From positions 372,001 through 436,000 of the forward strand of contig RQYE01000001.1 of assembly GCA_004010535.1 (NCBI GenBank): DNA of 64,000 nt, read 5' to 3'. Both the position numbers and the translations under genes were made by a program. This document shows, piece by piece, positions 40,244-50,073 of the stretch. Numbering within the stretch: the stretch's first letter is position 1; every line of letters begins with the position of its first letter. Below the pieces are notes generated by a model that was not told the DNA's origin, ran no database searches, and was given only the letters and a program-made list of their open reading frames with translations. The DNA is from Coriobacteriales bacterium OH1046. GTDB taxonomy: Bacteria > Actinomycetota > Coriobacteriia > Coriobacteriales > Atopobiaceae.

Positions 40244-40327
40244 TGAAATCCTTTTCGTGTGCATCGTTTCGAGTATAGCGTGCTATGCTCGATTGCGGCT
40301 GAACAACTCTCAGGATTGGAGCCCACG

Positions 40328-41680
40328 ATGGACGCTATGGTCAGCATCACCCGAAAGGATCTGGACGCCTCGCGCGCCGGCTTCTTCGCCGAGCGCGCGA
40401 ATATCATCGCCAAGAACGCCGTGACCGCACAGGGGCTGCGCACGGTAGCGCGCGTACCCGAGGCCCTGGCGGCGAACGCCGTCGGTGCCTTCGACATCGA
40501 GGTCACCCAAGGGGAGCGTACCAACCAGGAGCGCAGCGGACGGTGCTGGATGTTCGCAAGCCTCAATACCTTCCGCTATCGCATCATCAAGAAGTACGGC
40601 CTCAAGACCTTCGAGCTCTCCCAGGCCCACCCCCTGTTCTTCGACAAGCTCGAGAAGAGCAACTGGTTCTTCGAGAATATCCTCGACACGCTCGAGGAGC
40701 CCCTCTCGGGACGCTTGATGGCATTCCTGCTCGCCGATCCCATCGGCGACGGCGGCCAATGGGATATGTTCCGCAGCCTCGTGAAGAAGTACGGCGTCTG
40801 CCCCAAGGAGGCCATGCCCGAGACCGCCAACAGCCGCAACACCCACGACATGGACAAGTACCTCACACGCTATCTGCGCGGCGGTGCCAAGAGGCTTCGC
40901 GAGAGCCACGCGGCCGGAGTTGCCGCAGATGAGCTCCGCTCGATGAAGAAGGCCATGATGGACGAGGTCTACCGTCTGCTCGTGACCTGCCTCGGCGAGC
41001 CTCCCGCACGCTTCGACGCCCGCCTGCGCGATAAGGACGACAAGCTCGTCCTCTCCGGAAGCTTCACCCCCCAGGAGTTCTTCGCGGAAGCCGTGGGCAT
41101 GGAGCTCGACGATTACATCTCGCTCATCTCCGCCCCCACCGCCGACAAGCCCTACCGCCATACCTACACCGTGGCGCGCCTGGGCAACGTGGTCGAAGGG
41201 GGCGGCGTGCGCTATCTCAACCTCGAGCCCGCGAAGCTCAAGCAGGCCGCGATCGCCCAGCTTAAAGACGGCCTGCCCGTGTGGTTCGGCTGCGATGTTG
41301 ATCAGAGCTATCTGCGCGAGGAGGGCATCATGGACACCGCCGCGCTCGACCTTGATGCGCTGCTGGGATTCGATGTCGAAAGCTGCATGGACAAGGCCGA
41401 GCGCCTCGATTACGACGAGAGCATGATGACGCATGCCATGGTGCTCGAGGGCGTGAACCTCGATGCCGACGGCACGCCGACCACATGGAAGGTCGAGAAC
41501 AGCTGGGGCAAGGATCACGGCAGGGACGGCTTCGATACCCTCTCCGACGCATGGTTCGACGAGTACGTCTATCAGGTCGTCGTGGACAAGAAGTACCTCG
41601 GGCGCGAGGACCGCACCATCTACGAGACCGAGGAGCCCACCGTGCTCGAGCCGTGGGATCCCATGGGATCGCTCGCGTAG
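40328..41680 (+). CDS. pepC: aminopeptidase C (bleomycin hydrolase family, C1)
   Basis: QERSGRCWMFASLNTFRY, MTHAMVLEGVNLDADGTPTTWKVENSWGKDHGRDG. Confidence 0.93.
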   Translation: MDAMVSITRKDLDASRAGFFAERANIIAKNAVTAQGLRTVARVPEALAANAVGAFDIEVTQGERTNQERSGRCWMFASLNTFRYRIIKKYGLKTFELSQAHPLFFDKLEKSNWFFENILDTLEEPLSGRLMAFLLADPIGDGGQWDMFRSLVKKYGVCPKEAMPETANSRNTHDMDKYLTRYLRGGAKRLRESHAAGVAADELRSMKKAMMDEVYRLLVTCLGEPPARFDARLRDKDDKLVLSGSFTPQEFFAEAVGMELDDYISLISAPTADKPYRHTYTVARLGNVVEGGGVRYLNLEPAKLKQAAIAQLKDGLPVWFGCDVDQSYLREEGIMDTAALDLDALLGFDVESCMDKAERLDYDESMMTHAMVLEGVNLDADGTPTTWKVENSWGKDHGRDGFDTLSDAWFDEYVYQVVVDKKYLGREDRTIYETEEPTVLEPWDPMGSLA

Positions 41681-41790
41681 GTGCACCGAACTGAAAGGCC
41701 CGAGCATGCACGCGTGCAGGGCGCAGAGCCGGTGGACATGATGGCGGCAGCGGGCATGGGCTGCCGCGCGACGCGGAGGAGGCGAGCCGC

Positions 41791-42411
41791 ATGGGCGGGA
41801 GATCGCAGGTCAAGAACATCATCTTCGACGTAGGCGGGGTGCTCGTCCGCTTCGACGGCAAGCTCTTTGCCCGACCGTACGTTGAAGACGATGCGGACGC
41901 GGCGCTGATCGACGGGGCGCTCTTCTCGAGCCCGTTCTGGCCGCTCCTCGACGCCGGCGCGATCAGCGAGCAGACGATGGAGCGCGTGGCGGCCGACACC
42001 CTGCCCGAGCGCCTGAGATCCACGCTCCATGAGTGCTTCGCCGATTGGCACAATCACCTGCCCGTCATCGAGGGGACCAACGAACTCGCAGTTCGCCTGC
42101 ATGAGGCGGGCTACGGCTGCTACATCCTCTCGAACGCCGGCACCCGCTTCTGGCTCCAGAAGGACCGTATCCCGAGCCTGCCCTGCATGGACGGATGGAT
42201 CGCCTCGGCATTCGAGCGCCTCATGAAGCCGGACCCTGCGATCTACCTCACGCTCTGCGAGCGCTACGGGCTCAGGCCCGAGGAGTGCCTTTTCGTGGAT
42301 GACAACGCCGCGAACGTGCGCGGAGCCGAGGTCGCGGGCATGAGGGCCCACCTCTTCGCCGGTGCCGACGAGCTCGAGAGGCACCTCGGGAAGCTGGGGC
42401 TGGAGGTGTAG
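41791..42411 (+). CDS. HAD-family hydrolase
   Basis: KNIIFDVGGVLVRFDG...YILSNAGTRFW...FVDDNAANVRGAEVAGMRAHLF. Confidence 0.9.
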   Translation: MGGRSQVKNIIFDVGGVLVRFDGKLFARPYVEDDADAALIDGALFSSPFWPLLDAGAISEQTMERVAADTLPERLRSTLHECFADWHNHLPVIEGTNELAVRLHEAGYGCYILSNAGTRFWLQKDRIPSLPCMDGWIASAFERLMKPDPAIYLTLCERYGLRPEECLFVDDNAANVRGAEVAGMRAHLFAGADELERHLGKLGLEV

Positions 42412-42440
42412 GGCCGGCGGCAGGCCTCCGCACCCTCCCC

Positions 42441-43529
42441 TCAGCGGATGAAGCCGAAGGGATGCTCGGGCAGCACGTAGTCGAGCAGGAACAGCTCCTG
42501 CCCCGGTATGCGCCCGACGAGGTTGCGGGTACCGTCATCGGGGATATCGCGCAGCGCGATCTGGACCTCGCCCCGATAGTGCGCGAGGTTATCGTTCACG
42601 ATCATGACATCCCCCCGTTGCAGGAGCCCTCCCGGCACCGGCCGCGCCGGTATGCTCGTCTGCCGGTAGGCCTCGCGGGGTATGGACGAGCGCAGCAGGT
42701 AATCCGAGGCATCCGTACGCGTTATGTGATCGAATCCCCATAGGCTGCGGCGCTCCTCCCCGCTTGCATCCTCATCGAGCACGATGCCGAACGTGACCCT
42801 CGTCGTATCGACGGATGCCATCTGCGCCAGCTCCACATCGGAGGCGAAGCAGTTGCCCACCAGCACGTCATCGACGAGACCCGTGGCAAGGAGGTGGCGC
42901 AGCTGCAGGCCGATGGGACGCGTCCGGTCATCCTCGCAGGTGGGAAGCCCCTCGTACACATCCCACGGACCGAAGGTGTCCTCCGCGCGGCTCGAGACGA
43001 ACGCTGCCACGGAAAGCCCTAGGGAGCGGTATTTGCGCGAGAACCACGAGAAGCGCCCCTCCCCGAGCCCGGTGAAGCGCTCGGGGAAGAAGTTGTGGCA
43101 GACGCACATGTTACGCAGATCGGCACCGCGCTCGATCATGAGGTCGAGCGCCATATTCGAGCTGGCGTTGTACTGGATCTTGATACCCTGCGGATTCCTC
43201 GTTATCTGGATATCGCCCTTGTCATCGAAGTGGCCGTCGAGACGGATGGTATCGACGCCCATCTCGGCGAAGGGCGAAAGGTCGGCGGGCGTGGCGCCGA
43301 GTCGGGCGAAGACCTCGGGATTGGTATCCACGGCGACGCTGAATCCGTAGCCGTGCGCCGTGGCCACGAAGCGTCCGAACTCCTCAAGCGTCTGCTCGCG
43401 CGAACGTCGCACCGAGAGCAGGCAGGTGAAGATCCTGTCGAAGCCCAGTTTGGCGGCTGCCGCCATATACGCTTCGTCGTGCTCGGGCGTCGATCGCTCG
43501 GGATAGAGGGATATGCCCAGATGATGCAT
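42441..43529 (-). CDS. mupG: MupG-family (DUF871) 6-phospho-N-acetylmuramidase-like TIM barrel protein
   Basis: LGISLYPERSTPEHDEAYMAAAAKLGFDRIFTCLLS...IQYNASSNM...CHNFFPERFTGLG. Confidence 0.85.
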   Translation of the reverse strand: MHHLGISLYPERSTPEHDEAYMAAAAKLGFDRIFTCLLSVRRSREQTLEEFGRFVATAHGYGFSVAVDTNPEVFARLGATPADLSPFAEMGVDTIRLDGHFDDKGDIQITRNPQGIKIQYNASSNMALDLMIERGADLRNMCVCHNFFPERFTGLGEGRFSWFSRKYRSLGLSVAAFVSSRAEDTFGPWDVYEGLPTCEDDRTRPIGLQLRHLLATGLVDDVLVGNCFASDVELAQMASVDTTRVTFGIVLDEDASGEERRSLWGFDHITRTDASDYLLRSSIPREAYRQTSIPARPVPGGLLQRGDVMIVNDNLAHYRGEVQIALRDIPDDGTRNLVGRIPGQELFLLDYVLPEHPFGFIR

Positions 43530-43548
43530 CGCGGCCTCCTTCGTGCGG

Positions 43549-43580
43549 ACGGGTGCCCGCCATCTGGGGCGGGCACCCGT
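43549..43580. terminator. intercistronic hairpin between PTS EIIC and mupG
   Basis: acgggtgcccgcc atctgg ggcgggcacccgt, 13-bp perfect arms. Confidence 0.65.
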
Positions 43581-43598
43581 GGGAATCTGGCGGACAGG

Positions 43599-44960
43599 TC
43601 AAAGCGCGATCTCATCGAGATTGACGGCATCGATGCCGGAACCTCTATCAGCTGCGGCTATCTCCTCCTCATCGAGGTATTGCCTGTCGAGAACCCGCAT
43701 GAACGGCAGGTATATCAAGGCTCCCACGGCAACGAGGACGGCCTGCCATACGGCACCCTGCCACCCGCTGACGAGGAAGCCGGAGATGATCGGCGGGGTG
43801 GTCCAGGAGAGCAGGACGCCGTTGCAGATGGGGACGAGACCTGCGGCCATGACCGCATAGGTCGTGAGTATGTTGACGGTCGGCACGAGCAAGAACGGGA
43901 TGAGCAGGATGGGGTTCATGACGATGGGCAGGCCGAAGATGATCGGCTCGTTGATCTGGAAGATAGCCGGCGCTATCGAGAGCTTGGAGAGCTTCTTGAT
44001 GCGTTCGGAGCGGCATACCAAGAGGGCCGCAATGAGTAGCGAAAGCGTCGAACCCGCACCACCATACGTGGCGAACAGGTCTTGGAACTGCGCATTGATG
44101 ATATTGGGAAGCGGAAGCCCGGCGGCGAGTGCGCCTTGGTTCTCGACGGAAAGCGCCGTCAGGATGGGACGGTAGACGGAATCGGTGATGTTGGTCCCAT
44201 GGATCCCGAAGAACCACAGCACGTGGGCGAACAGATAGACGAGGGTCTGTGCCAGGACCGTACCCCCGAGCTGCTGCAAGGGGGCTTGCAGGAAGGTATA
44301 GATGAACGTGAACGCATCGTCCCAAGGAGTGAGGGTGAACAGGACCCGCACCAGCCACACGGCCGTAAACGCGACTGCCATGGGGATCAGCGCCGAGAAG
44401 GCACGCGAGACGGTAGGGGGCACACCCTCGGGCATCTTGATGGTCCAGTTCCTCTCGATGACCCAGGCGAAGAGCCTGACCACGAGGAAACCCGTCAGCA
44501 GAGCCACGAATACGCCCCGTGCCCCCACCCAGCCGAACGGGATGGAAGCAATCTCGACAACCTCTGTGGAACCCTCGGGGGTGTACTCGGTGAAGAGCGG
44601 CATGAGGATGAGCCAGCTTGTAAGCGAGACGATACCGGCGGAGAGCCTGTCCTTCACCCCCATGTGCTCGGCGCAGCTGTAGCCCACCGTGAAGGCTATG
44701 AACAGGGCCATCATCGACACGGAACATGATGCCGGTATCGAGATGAGGGCCTTGAGCGTATACGGCCCCACCGTGGTCGTCGTCAGGAAGTCCGTCCACG
44801 CCGCTATGGGGAAATTGGCGACGAGCGTGAACATGGATCCGATGATCAGCAGAGGCATGATCGCAGCGAATGAGTCGCGCAATGCATTCAGGAACCAGTT
44901 GCCGCCCACCCTTTTGGCAAGGGGCGCAAGCCTTTCCTCGAACCTACCCATCAAACTCAT
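43599..44960 (-). CDS. PTS EIIC, lactose/cellobiose family (CelB-like)
   Basis: FEERLAPLAKRVGGNWFLNALRDSFAAIMPLLIIGSMF...HGTNITDSVYRPIL...APAIFQINEPIIFGLPIVMNPILLIPF. Confidence 0.93.
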   Translation of the reverse strand: MSLMGRFEERLAPLAKRVGGNWFLNALRDSFAAIMPLLIIGSMFTLVANFPIAAWTDFLTTTTVGPYTLKALISIPASCSVSMMALFIAFTVGYSCAEHMGVKDRLSAGIVSLTSWLILMPLFTEYTPEGSTEVVEIASIPFGWVGARGVFVALLTGFLVVRLFAWVIERNWTIKMPEGVPPTVSRAFSALIPMAVAFTAVWLVRVLFTLTPWDDAFTFIYTFLQAPLQQLGGTVLAQTLVYLFAHVLWFFGIHGTNITDSVYRPILTALSVENQGALAAGLPLPNIINAQFQDLFATYGGAGSTLSLLIAALLVCRSERIKKLSKLSIAPAIFQINEPIIFGLPIVMNPILLIPFLLVPTVNILTTYAVMAAGLVPICNGVLLSWTTPPIISGFLVSGWQGAVWQAVLVAVGALIYLPFMRVLDRQYLDEEEIAAADRGSGIDAVNLDEIAL

Positions 44961-45018
44961 GATTCTCAACCCCTTCTTCTCAATTCCGCTTCTCCGGCGC
45001 ATGCGGGGGATGCAGCTC

Positions 45019-45345
45019 CTAGCGCGCCTTGTCCTTGCCTTGCAGCAGGAGGATCGCGGCCTTGAGGACCCGCTCGCCGTCGAGGCTGCCGTAGTCCTGG
45101 GCGTCGATGACGCCGACCGGGATCCTCGTGCCGTATCTCTCCTCGATCGAGTCCTGCATGAAGCGCAGCTGCGGACCCAGCAGGATGCAGTCGGGCGCAT
45201 TCGTCTCGACAAGGCTATCGACCTGCGTGGAAGAAAACGCATCGACCTCCACCGGAAGCTTGTGCGCGTCGGCGACCTCCTGCATCCTCTTGGCGAGGAG
45301 GCTGGTGGACATCCCCCCGCTGCAGAACAGATAGATCTTTCTCAT
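45019..45345 (-). CDS. PTS EIIB, lactose/cellobiose family
   Basis: MRKIYLFCSGGMSTSLLAKRMQE...CILLGPQLRFM. Confidence 0.93.
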   Translation of the reverse strand: MRKIYLFCSGGMSTSLLAKRMQEVADAHKLPVEVDAFSSTQVDSLVETNAPDCILLGPQLRFMQDSIEERYGTRIPVGVIDAQDYGSLDGERVLKAAILLLQGKDKAR

Positions 45346-45360
45346 GCTTTTCCACTCTCC

Positions 45361-45750
45361 TCAGCTCATGCCCGCTTCGCCAGCACGCATGCCGCCGTCG
45401 ACCTGGGGCGTCAAGATCCCGTTCCCGGACAGTTGCCGGCACAGCCCGATGATCTGGACGGCCAGGTCATGCGTCGTGATCGCATTCATGAGGTGGTCCT
45501 GCCCGTGGACCATAAGCAGCGACACGGCCCGGCCCCCCTCCGGGGACATCTCGGCGCTTATCTGCCGGGATTGGTAGCCATGCGCCGCCATGAGCGCATC
45601 GGAACTCGCGGACATGAGTTTGTCCGCCCGTGCGAAGTCGCCGGCGCGCGCGGCCGCGATAGCCTCGATGGCGCAGCTCCTGGCCTCGCCGCCGTGGACC
45701 ACCAGATTCATGACGATCTCCTCTGCCTCATGCTCATCCACGCTTCTCAC
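45361..45750 (-). CDS. PTS EIIA, lactose/cellobiose family
   Basis: IVMNLVVHGGEARSCAIEAIAAARAGDFARADKLM...LLMVHGQDHLMNAIT. Confidence 0.92.
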   Translation of the reverse strand: MRSVDEHEAEEIVMNLVVHGGEARSCAIEAIAAARAGDFARADKLMSASSDALMAAHGYQSRQISAEMSPEGGRAVSLLMVHGQDHLMNAITTHDLAVQIIGLCRQLSGNGILTPQVDGGMRAGEAGMS

Positions 45751-47711
45751 CTCCCCCCGTCTCTCGCACGCGCACGGTTCGGCGCCCGATCTGCAGGAGC
45801 GTCGAGCAGGCGCACCAAGGTCTCGTATCGCTGATCCGCTATGAGCTGGTCGATGAGCCCCCTATCGGAGAGGAAGTCGGCCATCTCACGGTTGAACTCG
45901 TTGATCTCTTTTTCTCCGTCCTGCGCGACCGAGATGAGGAAAACCGCTTGGACGGGGTTCCCATCCCACTCGATCGGCCTGTCGAGCAGGGCGACTGCGA
46001 CCATCGTCCGCTCACCCATGGGTTCGATGGGATGGGGGATGGCCGTACGGTTGCCGAAGGCGGTGCGCGCTGCCGCCTCGCGCTGGAGCACCTTCTGGAG
46101 GAATTCCCCGGAGAGGCCCTCGTGGCGCGCGAGCAAATCGCAGAGGACCTCCAACAGCTCCCCCTTCGAGCTGGGAACCTGATGCGCGAGGAAGAGCTCC
46201 GGCGAGAAGTTCCTCGACAGGGAGCGCGGGGACGGCTTGCCCGCGAACACCCCCCTCACTTTGCGTATATCCTCGTCGTCCAAGAACACGCTCACCTGGC
46301 ACGCGGGTACCGGGAACTTGCGTTCGAGGGGCATCGTGGTGAAGACGTAATCGATATCCGACCAATCGACCCCGTCGAGGCCCGAGACATCGCAGGTGTG
46401 TATCGCCCCGACATGCTGGCCGAACTCCCTGCGGCAGCGGGCGGCGAGCAGCTCCATCCCACTCGGACCCACATCGCAAACGATCAACACGTTCTTCTTG
46501 CTGCCCTGAGCGCGCTGACGCTCCATGCCGAGGGCGATGAGCAGCGCGATGTAGCCTATCTCGTCATCGCTGGGCATGGAACCGTAATGCCTTACGAGGA
46601 CTTTGGATGACTCGAGGGCCATGAGATAGGCGAGCGGATAGTGCTCCCGTATATCGTCGAGCAGGGGGTTCGAGGAGCCGACGTGGTACTGGAGGCGCAG
46701 CGCCAGCGGCATGATGTGCCGCGCGAGGTTCATCCTGAGCTCGATATCGCCATGCAGGTCGAAATGGAATTCGTCCCTCACCACGTCGAGCATCTCGGAG
46801 ATGACGCCCCACACGTCATCGGACACCACGAATCCGGCTCCGGCCCCGGCTATGCCGGATACATCGAGCGACTCCCCAGACGCCAGCTGGATGGCTACAT
46901 AGGCGACCTCCTGCTCGGGAAAGTCGACGCCGAACTCCTCGGAGAGCCGCGCCGCCACGCATGAGGCCGCCTCATACGCCCGAAGCGGGCGCACCCGTTC
47001 GAGCAAACCCGAATCCATCGGCACGTAGCAACCCCTGCGGATCCTCTGGAGTGCGACGCGGATGTGGACGATGAGGCCCCGCAGGGCGATCGAACTGATG
47101 GGCACCGACCTTTCCCTGAGCTCGTGTGCGACGCAACGCTCTATGCTCGGGATCGTCTCGTCACCGGTTGCAGATAGGACGAGTTCGGGACATCCCTTGC
47201 CCTCGACGATGATACTGGCCAGGCAGAGGCGCCTGTCAGCCTCGCCGCCGCTGACGCGTACCCCATAGTGAGAGCGCCGTTCGAGTGCGAGGCCGAAACG
47301 CGCGAGCACATCCCCGACCCTGCCGAGATCGGAAGAGATGGTCTTCTCCGAGACAACCAGCATCTTGGCGAGCTCGCCGACGGTTATCCAGCCATCCCTG
47401 TTGATAAGGTCATCGAGCAGATAGAGCATACGCCCAGTGGGGGTCGATGGGAAACGCCCCAGCGACTCGCCGGAGCGGGACATGAGGCGCGCAAGGGCCT
47501 CCTCATCGCCGCAGTGCATCGCGTAGCCGCTCCCCCGCAAGTAGACCACGCGCGCGATACCTTCAAGCGCGTCGTTTGCCTTCGAAACGTAGGTCCGCAC
47601 CGTACGTGCAGACACCCCGAAGTATTCGGCAAGGAAGGCTGCTGTGGCGTGATCATGGGTTCGAAGATAATCGACGAGCCTGTAGACCCTGATGTCCATA
47701 AAACCCTCCAC
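45747..47711 (-). CDS. PRD-containing transcriptional regulator with EIIB- and EIIA-like domains (LicR/BglG type)
   Basis: N-terminal HTHs, PRD-like EVAYVAIQL...GYIALLIALG, NVLIVCDVGPSGMELLAARCRREFG, EIIA AFGNRTAIPHPIEPMGE. Confidence 0.9.
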   Translation of the reverse strand: MEGFMDIRVYRLVDYLRTHDHATAAFLAEYFGVSARTVRTYVSKANDALEGIARVVYLRGSGYAMHCGDEEALARLMSRSGESLGRFPSTPTGRMLYLLDDLINRDGWITVGELAKMLVVSEKTISSDLGRVGDVLARFGLALERRSHYGVRVSGGEADRRLCLASIIVEGKGCPELVLSATGDETIPSIERCVAHELRERSVPISSIALRGLIVHIRVALQRIRRGCYVPMDSGLLERVRPLRAYEAASCVAARLSEEFGVDFPEQEVAYVAIQLASGESLDVSGIAGAGAGFVVSDDVWGVISEMLDVVRDEFHFDLHGDIELRMNLARHIMPLALRLQYHVGSSNPLLDDIREHYPLAYLMALESSKVLVRHYGSMPSDDEIGYIALLIALGMERQRAQGSKKNVLIVCDVGPSGMELLAARCRREFGQHVGAIHTCDVSGLDGVDWSDIDYVFTTMPLERKFPVPACQVSVFLDDEDIRKVRGVFAGKPSPRSLSRNFSPELFLAHQVPSSKGELLEVLCDLLARHEGLSGEFLQKVLQREAAARTAFGNRTAIPHPIEPMGERTMVAVALLDRPIEWDGNPVQAVFLISVAQDGEKEINEFNREMADFLSDRGLIDQLIADQRYETLVRLLDAPADRAPNRARARDGGR

Positions 47712-47826
47712 ATTTATTGTGACATGTGGAGAAATGATGTTCCACCCGTGCTTCTTCCCGTCGAAGGAGGAAGCAGGCTTCCGAAATCACATGGACGGGA
47801 CGGCAGGACGGCAGGACCACCAGACG

Positions 47827-48474
47827 CTAGAACGCGGCGAAGCGCGGATCGCCTGCACGGGCGAGCTCCTCGCCCGACGCGAGCTCGCGGAGCGCCTCCA
47901 TGAACGGCGACTCGTCGCCTGTAGGGAAGGCGCAGGCGAGCTGGACGTCTTCTGCAAAGAGGGAATCCTTCACCTTGCCGCCCCCCTCTGCGACCATGCG
48001 CACCACGCGGTCGTAGGCAGCATAGGGTATCTGAACCACCACGGGTGTGACCAAGCGCATCTCGATGATGGTGCCATCTCTCTCGGCTGCTGTGATCGCC
48101 TTCTGAGCGGCAGCGGTGTAGGCGCGCGCAAGCCCTCCCGGACCCAAGAGCGTGCCGCCGAAGTAACGCGTGACCACGCAGCTCACATCGGCAAGACCGG
48201 CTCCGCGCAGCACTTCGAGCACGGGCAGGCCCGCTGTGCGTTGGGGCTCGCCATCATCTGAGCAGCGCTCGATGCCGCCCGCCAAGATGAGAGCCGGCAC
48301 ATGGTGGCGGGCGTCGTGATGCAGGGCCCGGATCTCCGCAAGATGCGCCTCCGCCTCCGCCGCGTTCGCCACGTGGCGAACGCTCGCGACAAAGCGGCTC
48401 CTGCGATCCTCGAACGCGCCCAAGGTTTCGAAACCTTGGACAAGCGTACGGTAGCTGTCCTCGCCTGTTGCCAT
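47827..48474 (-). CDS. YigZ/IMPACT-family protein
   Basis: RRSRFVASVRHVANAAEAEAHL...CSDDGEPQRTAGLPVLEVL...VTRYFGGTLLGPGGLARAYTAAA. Confidence 0.92.
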   Translation of the reverse strand: MATGEDSYRTLVQGFETLGAFEDRRSRFVASVRHVANAAEAEAHLAEIRALHHDARHHVPALILAGGIERCSDDGEPQRTAGLPVLEVLRGAGLADVSCVVTRYFGGTLLGPGGLARAYTAAAQKAITAAERDGTIIEMRLVTPVVVQIPYAAYDRVVRMVAEGGGKVKDSLFAEDVQLACAFPTGDESPFMEALRELASGEELARAGDPRFAAF

Positions 48475-49102
48475 AGTCTCGCTTCCGATCGTGCTGAAAG
48501 ATCTGTGCGTGCGCCCTATGCGATTCGCCTCCTCAAGTCTACTCGTTACAACTCTCCCCCGGCATCGCAATCCGATATCCGTACCGCCCCCCATCGTCGG
48601 GCTTCGCTGTCTACCGGACAATACACCTCCAGTTAGAGGGGTTACTCTGAGGGTCGATGAGGTTGTCAGAATGGCGGATCAACCTTATACCGCTTAGCCA
48701 AGACGCCGAGTTTGTATCATTCGAGTGACTGCTGAACGGTGAGATACAGTTTGAGTCTTCATCAAAAGAATTGCTCCTCGATAATTGCCTGCTGGCAGCC
48801 TTACCATTTAATGAATGTCATCAAATAGCGAAATCGAGTTTGTATCATCTCTCTCGCAAAAAACAAACTCGATCAGAGGCGGGCACGATGGCCCCGAATA
48901 ATTCACATTGAACGGCCTTCGGAGATCAAGGGCGGCCCAGTATCCTCGTCATCCGCGCCGCGCTCCATCTCGACACTATCTTCCCAACAGATGAAGTTGC
49001 CGGGACCGAGCGTGGTGTTATCGCAGATCGAAAGAGCTCGCTCTAAGACAGGTCTCGAACCCGCGCCGCCACCGACATCGCGTCCGGCAACCTGCGCAGA
49101 CC

Positions 49103-49774
49103 TCAACCCAGCTGCAATGACAAAGCAATGAGGATCTGACCGAGATAGTAGAGCGCAAGGTTGAGGATACGCTGCTTGAACTGCGGATTTCCGCCAAAGG
49201 TATTCAGGATGAGGATGATATCGCTCACGAGGAAGAGGAGCGTGCCCACAAGGAACATGAACGACTGGGCGCTAGCATACACGAAGAGCGCCGAAAGGGA
49301 CAGGCAGTTCAAGATCACCACGATGCCCACGTAGAGCACGCCGACAACGCTGAGGGCGCCGTGCGCCTCGATCTGCGAGAAGATCCAGCGCATGATGAAG
49401 AAGGTTACCGCAGCGCCGATGATCACGAAAAGCCAGGGGACCGCCGCGCGCGGCCAGACGGCCACCGTATAGAGCACATGACCTATAAGGAAGACGACCG
49501 TACCCGCCGCGAAGAGCAGCGTCCCCCACTTCTTGTAGACGTAGCGCAGGTTCAGGAGCACGTCCGCTGCAGCTCCCACGGCAAGTCCCGCCGCGACGAA
49601 ACCCGCGAAACGCGCATCCGCCGCACCCCGGCTTCCCATAAAGCCGAGCAGCACGAAGCAGACCGAGGCGAGACCCTTGAGGACGACCCCGACGGTATAG
49701 CTCTCGCGATGCTCGGCGATGATGAACGCGGCCATGAGGATAAGGCACGCGATGGCAAGCCAAAGATGCGACAT
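49103..49774 (-). CDS. YhhN/lysoplasmalogenase-like membrane protein
   Basis: GLAVGAAADVLLNLRYVYKKWGTLLFAAGTVVFLIGHVLYTV...GTLLFLVSDIILILNTF. Confidence 0.75.
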   Translation of the reverse strand: MSHLWLAIACLILMAAFIIAEHRESYTVGVVLKGLASVCFVLLGFMGSRGAADARFAGFVAAGLAVGAAADVLLNLRYVYKKWGTLLFAAGTVVFLIGHVLYTVAVWPRAAVPWLFVIIGAAVTFFIMRWIFSQIEAHGALSVVGVLYVGIVVILNCLSLSALFVYASAQSFMFLVGTLLFLVSDIILILNTFGGNPQFKQRILNLALYYLGQILIALSLQLG

Positions 49775-50073
49775 TGTTCCACACTCCTCACCGCAGATTC
49801 TGCCCACTGCATCCAGTTTAATGCGGCGACGTCACCCGATGGGAATGTATCCGTGAATGGGTCCTCCACCGCGCCCCATGAAGCGTTTTGGCAAACGCTT
49901 TTCGGATGTATTGACGCCTCTTTCTCTATGGAGTAAACATACCCAAGATACTCGTCCCTTGGCAGTTGGGTGGCCATGGCGAAGCATAGACCAGGCATAT
50001 AAAACCCAGGCAATATAGTATAGGGATGGAATTCCATGCGCGATAAACGCCGATTTGACGAAGAGGAGATCCG

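Noticed and set aside
48420-48439. 20-bp palindrome ccaaggtttcgaaaccttgg
   Set aside because: Lies within the coding sequence of the YigZ-family gene and is explained by codons for the peptide; no second copy seen
48903-49106. 67-aa minus-strand ORF with LSICDNTTLGPGNFICWEDS
   Set aside because: No convincing RBS or family; possibly a gene remnant but evidence too weak to call
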